DNA of 64,000 bases from the NCBI GenBank assembly GCA_964036155.1, contig OZ038423.1:38269249-38333248 (forward strand). Direction: 5' to 3'. The position numbers and the translations under genes were made by a program. Source of the stretch: Diploscapter coronatus. Its lineage: Eukaryota > Nematoda > Chromadorea > Rhabditida > Rhabditidae. Shown piece by piece: positions 54,001 to 64,000 of this stretch (positions within the stretch are counted from its first letter, which is position 1; every line of letters starts with the position of its first letter). A model generated the notes under the pieces. It saw nothing but the letters and a program-made list of their open reading frames with translations. It searched no databases and was not told the origin of the DNA.

Positions 54001-55219
54001 ATATATAAATTAAATAAAAGAATGGGATCTTTTCATTTAATAAAAAAAATCGTCCGAACAGAATAAATTTGTAGGCCCGCGGGATGTCGAACGACGAGGT
54101 AGTCGCTGTGCTCGGGCACGAGCTCGGTCACTGGGCTCTCTATCATACGCTGATCAACCTCGTCATTTCCGAGCTCAACATGTTCTTCATGCTCGCCATA
54201 TTTGCTTACTTCTACAAATGGCAGCTCATGTATGAGGTGGGGAAATTTGATTTTAAATAAATTCCAACTTTATCTTATATTATATATACAAGCAAATTAT
54301 TTGAAAGAAGAGTCAAGGAAATTTGAGAAATGTCGAAAAATCCAAAGAATTCTTGAATTTTTAATAACAAAAGAATGAATAAAACTGTTGGAAAAAAGCG
54401 ATAGAAGATTCACAAAAATCTGCAATTCTCAATGAGACCACGTGAATGGAGAATAACTGAAGCATGAAAAATGTTCTAAAACCGTCTTAAAAGTTTTAGA
54501 CCGGTTCAAAGTTAAGAAAAATAAATCTTGCAAACATTTTAAATTCAGGCCTTCGGGTTCTACGACATGCCGACGTTCATCGGATTGATTATTGTTTTCA
54601 CCTACGTCACTGCTCTTTACAATCAGGTAAATTTACAAAAAAAAAATTAAACAATAAAATTTGAACAAATACGAATTTTTCAGATCTCGGCCATCCTCAT
54701 GTCGATTCACTCGCGCAAGTGTGAGTTCCAGGCCGACAAATATGCCGCTGATATGGGCAAGGGGGAGATGCTCATTTCCGCGCTCCTCAAATTGGGCAAG
54801 GTGCGGTTTTTAAAATTTTTATTTTTTAAATCGGACTTTTCTATATCCTATTAAACTTAAATCTATGGTCCCATTAATTCCCATTAGAACGAGGTGTGAT
54901 CAGAAAGAAAATACTGCAGAAATGAGTGAGTTTTTGTGGTTGCACTTCGCTCTAGTGGAGATTAATACCATTTCTAATTACTTGAACTTCGAAATATTTG
55001 AAATTTTCTAATAACGAAGATTTTAAAGAGTGAAAAAGATTCGCTCTTGCACTTTTCGAAGACTACAAAGTTATAAATAGCAACTTTTCACTGAAATCGA
55101 ACTATTTCCAGGACAATCTTTCCCTGCCTGTGGATGATTACCTCTACTCGATGTGCACGCACTCCCACCCTCCCATTCCCGAGAGAGTCCGAGCGATCAG
55201 GGAGAAAAAGACCGAATAA
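51059..55219 (+). CDS. fce-1: CAAX prenyl protease 1 (Ste24/FACE-1/ZMPSTE24)
   Basis: Exons 51059-51138, 51317-51383, 51511-51594, 52142-52266, 52654-52726, 52846-52921, 53054-53181, 53285-53348, 53511-53668, 54075-54236, 54549-54626, 54684-54800, 55112-55219; 439 aa. Multi-pass ER/inner-nuclear membrane zinc protease that trims prenylated CAAX proteins. Motifs: [75 protein letters not shown]. The zinc site is VLGHELGHW (HExxH, exon 54075-54236) with the third ligand in [13 protein letters not shown] (exon 54684-54800). It ends [18 protein letters not shown]. Intron 51595-52141 contains an inverted-repeat element. Confidence 0.96.
51652..51857. repeat. Inverted-repeat element in fce-1 intron
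   Basis: Left end GGTCAATTGAAGTGACAGAC and right end CTGTCACTTCGTTTGATTC are imperfect inverted repeats. About 205 bases. No other copy found in the window. Confidence 0.6.
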
Positions 55220-56423
55220 ATTCGATCAGGAAAAACCAAGAAAATTCGCAAACTTCATAAAGTAGTATATTGCACTGTAATATGCGACTGATGTCCAACA
55301 ATACAGTACTGGGTGTGAAAGAGTGAAAAATCTTTTTTTCATTAAACACTCATTTCGCATTGATAGTTGGCCCCAAATTTTCAATTTTTAAAGCTATCAA
55401 GAAGTATATTCTTTTAATAAGAACCACCCAAAAATTCAACAACTTTCCTTTCTATTCTTTTTCTCTCAATTTTTAAAAGGGTGGTCTTTACAAAAATGTA
55501 ATCCTGAGAAAGCATTTTATCACCATATCTATAATGTATGGAATTTTCTCTAAGTTCCTGTTGTAGTCTGAAAATGTGGACTGAAAAGGGGTAAAATTGT
55601 AATTTTTTTTTTTTGAAAATTCTCCTTTTCAGCCCCTTCGATGATTTATTTTTCGAACAAGCTTAACTTGAAAATCACGGCAATTGTTGAAATGACGTGA
55701 GGACGTGCGCGCACTATAGTTAAGGATAGGCGAGGGAAGGAAAATAAGAAGGAATAGTGTGGAAAAAAGATAGCTCATGTCCTCACGCGTCATCCCGTCA
55801 TTTCTCAACTGCCGAAAATCACTTATTCCCATTTTAGTGAAAAGTCCTATGTGCATTATTCGTTTCCTTTTTCCTACTTCTTTTTGACGCTATGTAATTC
55901 CTTGTTATCATTTTTTCAGGCTCTCCCAGGTACGAGAATTTAAAATCATCGGCCTTTTTCTATGAAATCCCAAATATTTTATCAGCTTTATCGATCAGAG
56001 CAAAAAGCGGAGTTTTTCGAGCTTCATAGCTTTTTTTAATGAAAAGCTCCACTTTCAACCTATCAAGTACCCCCGAATACTCAATAAAGAAACTGAAAAG
56101 AGGTATTTTTGCAAATTATTTTCGAAAATGCGTGATTTTATCCGCAATCAGCTTTGAAAAGCTGACTATCTTTCGCCGTTTTAAAACGTGCTCTGCTGAT
56201 TTTGAAAGAGCCAGGACTTTACAATTTTCCCCCCTTTCAAAATCTGAAAAACTCCGAAACATTTGTAGTTAGACCTTTCGAACTTCAAATGTTTTTTTTT
56301 TTTTTTTTACGAATTTCGCCACTTTTCGGGTTACTAATTTCCAATATTTTTTCTTTTAATTTTGCTACTTTTCGAAAAGTACAAACCACAAGGGGTTTTT
56401 TATTTTTTTTATTTTAAGAAAAC
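55220..56423. other. Intergenic fce-1 / fitm-2
   Basis: Contains the family 3 element at 55691-55803. No gene seen. Confidence 0.5.
55691..55803. repeat. MITE family 3, best copy
   Basis: Inverted ends AATGACGTGAGGACGTG and TCCTCACGCGTCATCCCGTC. It shares GATAGGCGAGGG, GGAATAGTGTGGAAAAA and GATAGCTCATGTCCTCACGC with 21402-21514. Confidence 0.85.
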
Positions 56424-58709
56424 ATGGTGATGCAAACTCGTTCGAGTTCCTCGAAAGAGCAGAAGATCGGTCAGGGTCAGAACCAGGCCGGAACGTTCAG
56501 ACCAAAATTCGGGGCAGGGACAAGAATGATGGGAGGTGATCGGAAATCCTTCGACGGCACGCAAGACAAATATCAGACGCTGAAAAAGCCCGCGAATTTG
56601 GAAGCCACCCCCAACATTCTTCAGGCTATGGCCCTCGTGGTGGGAATTTTTTATTCAAAAATATATTCTTTTAATTTAAGATATTCTGAGTATTAAAAAA
56701 TCAAATTCTAGAAATAAAAAAATAACATTTTTCGAAATTAAAGAATAAAAATAGAGAAAGAAACTTAGTTGGCCCGCAAAGTCCTGTTCCTGGACGCGAC
56801 GAGAGTGGCGCTTTTCTACGTGGTTTGGGTGGCGGTTCTGTCGTTTCTGGCAGACTATTTCGCGTTCGCCATCGGCGAGACTCAGCCCTACTTCGTTCAG
56901 GTTTATTGCTTTTGTTGTTTTGAAAAAATGAATCCTTGTGCATTTTCTTTTATTGAAACTATATTTTAAAAGATTTTCTACCCGTTAAAATAAAAAGATT
57001 AACTTACTTTTTATTTCAAAATGAAATGAAACATTTTCAGAAGCACAACATCTTCAACCAGTACGGCACGAAGCTGGGCTGGTTCTGGACGCTCGTCTTC
57101 ACCGGCCCTTTCATCTGGTACTCTTCCAGAGCACACTACAAGGATAAGGTTCGGAATAAAATGCTAAAAACAAAAAAAGACGAGAAAAAACTTAGCAAAA
57201 CGAATTAAATAGCTTTTTTTGAAAATTTTTCTTCCGAAACCTTAGAACTTTCACTCTTTATCGAGGAAAATTGGTAAAAAAAGTTGTTTGTTTAAATTTT
57301 AAAAAATCGAATTTTTCAGGACCACTCTCTGATCGACATTTCTCGTCTGTTGGTCGCCACTCTCTGCTGGTATCTTTCCACGACTGGGTAATTTTTTGAA
57401 AAAATAAGAAACTACAAATAAAACTAAATTCAAAGAAAAACAATAATCTTCAGTTTCCGCAAATTCGCGGCGGCCACTTCGAGATGCACCGCCGGTCTAC
57501 GGTACACCAGAGACGAGTGCTCGGAGAAGCATGGTATTTTAAAATAAAAATGTTTCAATTTAAAAAATCTTCAGGAACCTGGATCCCTGGTTACGACATC
57601 TCCGGTCATTGTTTCCTGATGATCTACTCCGTGCTCATCATGACGGAAGAGGTTGGGGGAATCTAGAAACAAGTTGAATAATTAAAATTAAAAATATTTC
57701 CAGGCGAACGCCTTCCGCCACTGGCTCCAGACGAGCCGTGCCGAGGAGACGAGCAAACAGAAGGAATCTGTTGAACAGACCAGACTCGTCCAATATTTCT
57801 TCATCGCTATGGCCGCTCTGAGTGTCTTCTGGGTGGGGTTTTTTTTTCTAATTTAAAATGTTTAAGTTAAAGGAAGTGAAAATTGAATGTGTTCTGAATA
57901 TTTTTTTATTTTGAAGATATGCAAAATGTAAATTTGCGAAGAAACAGAAGATCGAGTTTTCGAAAATAACACGAAAAAACGGCTAAAAATATGCTTCAAA
58001 ATTTGCTTTTAAAGAATTGAAGATTTCTTAAATATTATCTGGTTAGCCTTTCTGCAGAGATAAAAAAAGTGAAAACATTTCCAGTTCATCCAAATCTGCA
58101 TTTCGGTGATCTACTACCACGACTTTCTGGAGGAAGTGAGCGGTACGCTCGTGGCGGTTGTTTGTTGGTTCGTCACCTACAAGATTCTCTACCCCAGTGG
58201 ACTTCTTCAGGTACGATAATTCAAAAATCGCCTTCTCGTAAAAGCCGTACATTAGCAAAATAGGGATAAGAGTGGGGGGTCGGTAGGTTAGGCAAATTTT
58301 TTTCTAGAAATACTCTGCACATTCTGCTCGGCATTTTGAGACCGAATATAGCCCAACTTTTCCTACCTCTATCTCTTGTATACAGACATGTATTGTTCAC
58401 AAGTGTATAGCTTTTACAGAAGCCTTCAGAAATCGACCCTCCCATTTTAGCATCGCAGAATGACTTTCCAATTATCCCAGATTGGCTTTCTATCACTATC
58501 TCCATCATATGCTTAGAGATATGATGAACAGCTTAGGAGTACTAATTTGAAAATCTGATTCAGAAATATTTTTAGTTAAAATTTGAAGCAAAAAAGTTAA
58601 ATATAATAAATTTTTTTTCTAAAAGAAATAATAAATGCGGTTTTAGTCGCCTATCAAGAGAAGCAATTCGGATCTACCAAATGGAAAGAACAGGAAAGGG
58701 GGGAGGTGA
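56424..58709 (+). CDS. fitm-2: Fat-storage-inducing transmembrane protein (FIT2)
   Basis: Exons 56424-56639, 56769-56900, 57041-57148, 57320-57387, 57454-57533, 57575-57651, 57704-57832, 58085-58210, 58647-58709; 332 aa. FIT2 is an ER membrane protein of the lipid-phosphatase-like superfamily, needed for lipid-droplet budding and acyl-CoA hydrolysis. The first catalytic His is in WIPGYDISGHCFLMIYSVLI (human DISGHSFLL). The second is in CISVIYYHDFLEEVSGTLVA (human VYFHNLSQKVFGTL). About six TM segments; DIS.RLLV and GTKLGWFW precede the active site. The N-terminal about 70 residues are Gly/Gln/Lys-rich and cytosolic, and the C-terminus is short and basic. Upstream of a homeobox gene in the same orientation, which echoes the C. 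elegans ZK265 neighbourhood. Confidence 0.93.
58231..58425 (-). repeat. MITE family 4, copy 2 (fitm-2 intron)
   Basis: Inverse copy of 31712-31905: it starts CCTTCTCGTAAAAGCCGTAC, shares ATTAGCAAAATAGGGATAAG and GTCGGTAGGTTAGGCAAA, and ends GCTTTTACAGAAGCC. It lies in the last fitm-2 intron. Confidence 0.9.
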
Positions 58710-59556
58710 ACACTAAACAAGGTGGGATTTTTTCTATTTTGAAAATTTTAAATTCCGAGAGAAGATGAGAAAAACTACAGAAAATTACAATTTTTCTGAG
58801 AGTTTAATTTTCTTTTTGAAATTTAGAATTTTCACAAAAAATTCCCAGGCTACCCTAGTAAATCAGTGAAATTTTCAGACGAACTTGGACAGTAATTAAA
58901 ATTGGGGAAATCCTATGAAATATTTATAAAATAAGATCTTCTTTCGGGTATTTTTTAAATTAATTCAGCTACAGTCATTTTTATCATTTCTTTGCTCAAA
59001 CAAACCAGAAGCCTCTAGTAAACAAGTGCTTTATCCTAATTTTGATACCTTTAAAATCACTTTCTGTATGCGGTCAGTTTTGGAGGAATATACTTCGCAC
59101 AATTCTAATTTGATAAATTTTGCAAGTATATAAATCCGTCTAATTATCGTTAATTATGTAACTTAATTAGTTCTGTTAATTATCTTATTGTTATACCGTA
59201 TCGTATCCTTAGGAATATTCACTTTTTTTTCTAACTTATCGTAAAATTTTGAAATAAAATGAAATTGTTTTCAGAAAAATATCACGATTTTAGTAGATAG
59301 ATTTGACAATTAATAATTATCTTAGTTAATGACTCAATTAACTTTAATTAACATTTCTATTCATAAACTTCACGTTGAAACACTCGCACGCCAATAGGAT
59401 TTCCGAGCCACGCCCCTCACCCCGCCCTCTTTTTCGGCTACAAATGGTAAGTGGGGGATGTGTCGAAAGATAATAGGGAATTAGGAGGAGGAAAAGAAAA
59501 TGATAGAGAGTCATTGTTTTAGGGCGAAAGTTTATTATTTCAGATTCTTCTGAACG
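58710..59556. other. Intergenic fitm-2 / homeobox gene
   Basis: AT-rich upstream region rich in TTAATTA words (59130-59360), which are homeodomain-type core sites and could allow autoregulation; that is inference from words only. CAG at 59541-59543 precedes the next ATG by 13 bases. Confidence 0.4.
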
Positions 59557-62500
59557 ATGGACGGCGGTCGACAAGAAGAGGGCCAGAGCCAGAATCTGAA
59601 TCTAGGTAAGATTTTTCGGGCTAAAATCTGAAATTTTCAACCACACTTTAAGAACCGCCCCCAGTAATTTTATTAGGGTTTTAGACTGGGAAGGTTTATT
59701 GCGTAGACTGATTACCAGAGATTTAGTGCGCGGAAATTCGATAATTTAATCAGTAAATTTGTACGAAATCAGTTAATTACCCATAATTAGATAATGAATT
59801 TGCGGATGATAAAATGCCTAAAATTCTACTTGAGTTTGTCTAGGCTTGAAGAAAGTCGAAGGGATATGTATCACGAGTTGGAGAAGTTGCGGGGGGAAAA
59901 TTTTCATTTCAAATTTTACATATTTAATTATTTAGAAATTTTTTAAAAATTGACATTTTCCAGACTGTTCGCGAGCGCTCTACGAAAACGTCGCGAAAAT
60001 CGAGGACCCGTGCCACGATAAAAGGTCCAAACATGGCAAACGCATTCCTCCAATTCGGGGAAAGGTTAGTCTTGAGAAAATTCTCCGAAAGATAAAAACT
60101 TGATGCTTCGAAAATCGCATTTTTAATCCAAAAATTCGATTGATATCGAATAGGGAATTTTCAAATACCTTGATAAAATTGAAAATATGTTTCAAGAATT
60201 CTATATGAATTAGGAGGATTTTCAAATGGTGTCGAGTTGATCAAATTTGTCCAGAAAGAACCACAAATTTTCCAAGGGCGCGAAAATTGCTGCTTGAAAT
60301 TCTTCGTGAAATTTAAGAGACGAAACAAACAAGAAGTACCAAATCAATGAGTTTGCAGGTGAAGAAATTTCGTCGGAATCGGACGACGTTCACCACGTTC
60401 CAGCTGCACGAGCTCGAGACGGCCTTCGCCGATTCCCACTATCCAGATATCTACTCGCGAGAGGCCCTAGCTAGACGGATTGAGCTACCCGAAAACAGGG
60501 TGCAGGTTAGTCGAGGGATGAAATTTTTGCAAAAAAATCGAAAAAGAGCATTTTTGGGGTAGGCTATCAAATTGAATAATGAGATACGTTAATCTGGGAG
60601 ATTTGTAGATACTTAAAATCCACTTTAAAAATCAGGGTCCGAATCCACGAAACTCTCGGAACCCGAAACCCTTCCTATAGGAACCTCTCAGCGTGAAGAA
60701 GATTCCTTATAGGAAGGGTTCAGAGGCTAAGAATTTCGTGGATCCGGACACTGATAAATATCAAGATACTCCGGTTAGGCAAATTTGATCTCTGAAAGTA
60801 TTATTTTGTTTTAAAGATCTCGACTATTCTTTCCCCTTGGATCGGTTTTGAAATTCTTCTCACACTACTACGGAAAACCTGGAACATACCAGAATAAGTT
60901 TGATGGGTTTTTGAAAGCTACAAATTTTTAGTGTAGCCTTTTAGTTTGGCTAATATTTTGGGGTTGTCTCATTTTGAACAATCAATTTGAACTTGCCTGA
61001 ATAGTTAGTATTTTCGGGATTTTCAGGATATTTCCAAATTTGTTCGGACTTTGTTTTTAAGGTTTTTCGATTTGTGCAAATTTTACGCATCCTAAAGAAA
61101 CGACGAATTTTTGAAAAGAGGGGTTTGTTTAAATTCAAGATATACAGTATTCAAAAGTATTGTTGGTTGGGAGAGAACGTCGATATTCAAAAATTGCGCT
61201 ATTCGCCTCATTTCTCTTCCACGTGACTCACTATTTCGCTACAAATTCAATTTTTAATTGCTCTGCATGAATATCGAATTTCTCTCCAATTAACGATAAA
61301 AATAGATTTTGCTTTAACGTAGTAAAGCACAACGATACGAGGTATATGTTATAAGTAATAATCTAATTAAGCTCTAATGATGGTATGAGCGTATGCTACA
61401 AACAATCGAATTCAGAGATGTTGATGGGGGCGAAAGTTTTCCGGAATTTTCGGGTTGGGTTCAGGTCAACATTCCTGGTCGAATTAATGGCGAAATAGTT
61501 TGTCGAAGAAAAAGGGGTACGGTAATTTGAAACCTCGAGTTTTTATCAGTACGATTTTCGTCATGCGCGATCGTCAAAAGTACTTCGCTAATTAGGAGTC
61601 TAGACTACTGAAACAATCTGAAAAAGGGTAAATTCGTAATCCTAGGGGGATAACTCTGAATTAGTACAACCGAAGAGATATGAAATTCGGCTGATATTAG
61701 TTTTTGAAAAATATAGATATCAAAATTTCTGCAAGTTTATGATTTTGAAGACCTTTTGACACTTATCAGGATCATCTTTATGTAATTCAAAAATGTTAAG
61801 TCGACAAAACTTTCCCATCGAAAATCCAAAATAACATTTACCAGGCCAAAAATTGAAAATGATTTTGTTCCTATTAAAAATTCTGAAACATCGATTTTTT
61901 CCCAAAAGCAATTTCCTGTCGACCCCTTTATCTACAAAGCTAATCCTATAATGCTACCGTAATCGGAGGAAGGAATGTTGTGTGACAAAATAAGTGTGAA
62001 GGAATAAAGGAATAGTGGGGGATTTGTTAGGATAAACGGGGATTTGACAATTAACAATTTGGACACCCAGTTGACAGGCGAAGAGAGAGATGAAAGATGA
62101 CACTCTAAAAGTCTGGTTATTCAGGAATTAGGAATTGGAACTAATGGACTTGAGGCTTATGAATAGAGGAGAGAGCCTGATTGTCTTTTATGGGAATTTT
62201 TTGAGGTTTTCTGAAAATTTGAATTTTTGATTGGAATTTGTTTCAGAAACGTCAAATACGAAAAATTGAAACGATTTAAAAAAAAGAAAGAAAAAAGTTT
62301 TCGAAGATCTTGTGATAAAATTCATTGACTTGTTACAACTTGGACCTCAGAAATCATTTTTGTTTCGGTGGTTATTATTGGGATAAAATACAAGGATAAA
62401 GACAGGTCTGACCTTAATTGGTAGGTTCGAAGAAAATCGATGAAAATTAAGCTAATGAGGCTGGTCCAAATCGTTGAAATCTGACTCCTCTCCCCTACAA

Positions 62501-63880
62501 GCAGGATGCGTAATGGGCACGATTGACTTGATTCCAGGCCAGAAATTAGAATATTAGAGAAAAGACAACTCTAAATACCGGATGTTGTCTTTTTCTTGGG
62601 GATAAGATTTAGAAGAAAAGTCAATTGTGATTTGTTTAAATCTAGAAATTAGGAAAAAAGTAAGTTGTAAAATTTTCAGGTGTGGTTTCAAAATCGAAGG
62701 GCGAAATATCGTAGGCATGAAAAGTTAGAATTCGAGTGCGGCTTCCCTCCCGAGAATGAGTCCGTACATTCAGGGAATATTCCGTCTTGGTGAGTCGATT
62801 TTGAAAAATTTGATTAAATTGTATTTTTTTCTTTGAAAATTCCTTCTCTTGGTGGGACTATTTGAATTCTCTTGATAGGGTTATTCGAAATTTTAACCTA
62901 CTATAGTTTTTCGATTTTCTAATCTAATCTAATCCCTATAGGTCCTGGATGGCTCAGAACCCAAAATACCAGAATAACTCGATGGTTTCGCCGAATCAGC
63001 ATTATCAGGTACTGTAATTTTTCGAAAATACAAAATCGATATTTTCTAATTATAAGGGCGCATTCGCATACTTTGCTCACACTAGAGCGAACATTGAAGA
63101 GCAGCGTTATTCGTGAAGAGTTAGGAAACACCCGCACTTTGCGTTATCTCTCAATGTTCGTTCTAAAAAACGTATTTTAATTTGAATAAAATTTCACTCT
63201 TCTATCATTTTCTTAGTCTTGAAGTTCTATATAAGATTTCTGAAACAGACTGATTCTAGACATTGATGTTGTTCTAGAGTAAAATCGAAAAGTTTCAGAA
63301 CAACTCGTTTTCTACGCCCTCTCTCGACCCGGAACGTCCGAAACGGAAGAATTTAACCCCCGATAACTTGGAAAACGGACGCGCTTCGGAAACTTTCGGA
63401 AACGACGTCTTCAGATTGGGGGAACACCATCTTGACATCGAGCATGGAAACGGCAGCAACATTGCAAATCATGACGAGGTCGGTGTTCTGGAAAAGTCGG
63501 GAACTCAAGAGTTTCTGAAAGGCAACTTATTGGAATTGAAAGGAGCAAAATCATAAAAAAAAATATTGTGTGAAGTTGGCTCTGGAAGAATCTAGAATTT
63601 TAGGCAATTTTCAAGAAGAGTTTCAAATTTAGAAAAACAAAACTCAATTTTCAGGTAGTAAACTTCCACAACAATCTATCGAGTTTCGAGTCAGAGAGAA
63701 GATGCCGAAGAACGGTGAGTTTTAAAAAGTCGGAAAAAAAAACGTTGAAACTTCAAAGAAAAGCAAAAATTCGACATTTTCAGGACGCTAACTACCCGTG
63801 CTTCCCGTTCCGCGGTTTTTCCCCTGCGACCTCGAGAAACGACTACCACTGGTACATCAATTCGCCGTTCTACCCTTCGG
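59557..63880 (+). CDS. ceh-8: Paired-like homeobox protein, probably CEH-8/Rx (3' end outside window)
   Basis: Exons 59557-59605, 59964-60064, 60359-60505, 62680-62789, 62942-63008, 63299-63478, 63655-63714, 63784-63880 and probably more. The homeodomain spans two exons: [40 protein letters not shown], then after a 2.2-kb intron [17 protein letters not shown]. Gln at position 50 and the [16 protein letters not shown] start point to the Rax/Rx branch of paired-like factors. The intron between RVQ and VWF is at the position conserved in this class. There is no paired domain. Downstream sequence is Asn/Ser-rich with an NLS-like [11 protein letters not shown]. If the last donor is not used, a stop follows at 63919-63921. 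Next to fitm-2, as I recall for C. elegans ceh-8 (ZK265.4). Confidence 0.8.
60647..60752. repeat. Foldback in homeobox intron
   Basis: Ends GTCCGAATCCACGAAACTCT and AATTTCGTGGATCCGGAC are inverted; inner arms CCCTTCCTATAGGAA and TTCCTTATAGGAAGGG also pair. Confidence 0.8.
61161..61295 (+). repeat. MITE family 1, copy C
   Basis: Ends TTGGTTGGGAGAGAACGTCG and GAATTTCTCTCCAATTAAC. The interior AAAAATTGCGCTATTCG and GACTCACTATTTCG is the same as copy A. Confidence 0.9.
63083..63166. repeat. Foldback in homeobox intron
   Basis: Arms AGAGCGAACATTGAAGAG and CTCTCAATGTTCGTTCTA pair, with a loop of about 48 bases. Confidence 0.7.
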
Positions 63881-64000
63881 GTAATAAATTTAGAAATAAA
63901 TTCTTAAAATTCGAAAAATAGAATCATAACATTAATTTTAAAATCTGAGTTATATAGGGAGTTTTGAACATTAGAAAATTTGAAGGTTTTGAAATTTATG

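Larger units (their letters stand above)
60506..62679 (+). other. Large intron splitting the homeobox
   Basis: 2.17 kb, by far the longest intron of this gene. It holds a foldback (60647-60752) and MITE family 1 copy C (61161-61295). No coding exon recognised. Confidence 0.75.

Overview
This is nuclear DNA of a nematode, most likely a rhabditid (clade V) worm close to Caenorhabditis. Coding sequence is cut into many small exons. Introns are short and AT-rich and end in TTTCAG-like acceptors. Several start codons lie 4-26 bases after an acceptor-like site, as expected for spliced-leader trans-splicing. The word CTACAGTAAT and its complement recur between genes, as in Caenorhabditis. Several orthologues (nab-1, nath-10, fce-1, vps-51, fitm-2, ceh-8) are, from memory, on C. 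elegans chromosome I, so the window is probably a piece of that ancestral chromosome.

Layout. 1-4666 (+): 3' part of a neurabin/spinophilin gene (PP1 docking motif, PDZ, coiled coil, SAM). 5514-7590 (-): glutathione-transferase-like gene of the FAXC/CDR type. 9326-10611 (-): 3' exons of an unrecognised acidic/coiled-coil gene, one exon of which runs into a MITE. 14443-16204 (+): small orphan membrane protein. 17148-18304 (-): short gene with a TP53INP/DOR-like LC3-interacting motif. 18305-21968: gene-free, purine-rich. 21969-24309 (-) and 24599-30164 (+): head-to-head pair, EME1-type nuclease partner and NAT10 RNA acetyltransferase. 30606-33997 (+): divergent alpha-tubulin. 35153-37700 (+): STAR/KH RNA-binding protein with RGG tail. 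39310-42722 (+): Src-family kinase without a C-terminal regulatory tyrosine. 43367-44959 (+): KDEL receptor. 46190-50461 (+): VPS51. 51059-55219 (+): Ste24/FACE-1 CAAX protease. 56424-58709 (+): FIT2 lipid-droplet protein. 59557-end (+): paired-like homeobox gene, probably ceh-8/Rx, continuing past the window.

The genes are mostly housekeeping and do not form one pathway, though KDEL receptor, VPS51, Ste24 and FIT2 all act in the ER/Golgi membrane system. The unusual content is in the non-coding DNA: at least seven small inverted-repeat (MITE-like) families, several with two or three recognisable copies here, mostly inside introns. I also see two confident GC-AG introns and one ambiguous 45-base in-frame segment in vps-51. 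I found no tRNA, rRNA, CRISPR or bacterial-type feature. All exon boundaries were read by eye from splice consensus, frame and family similarity.
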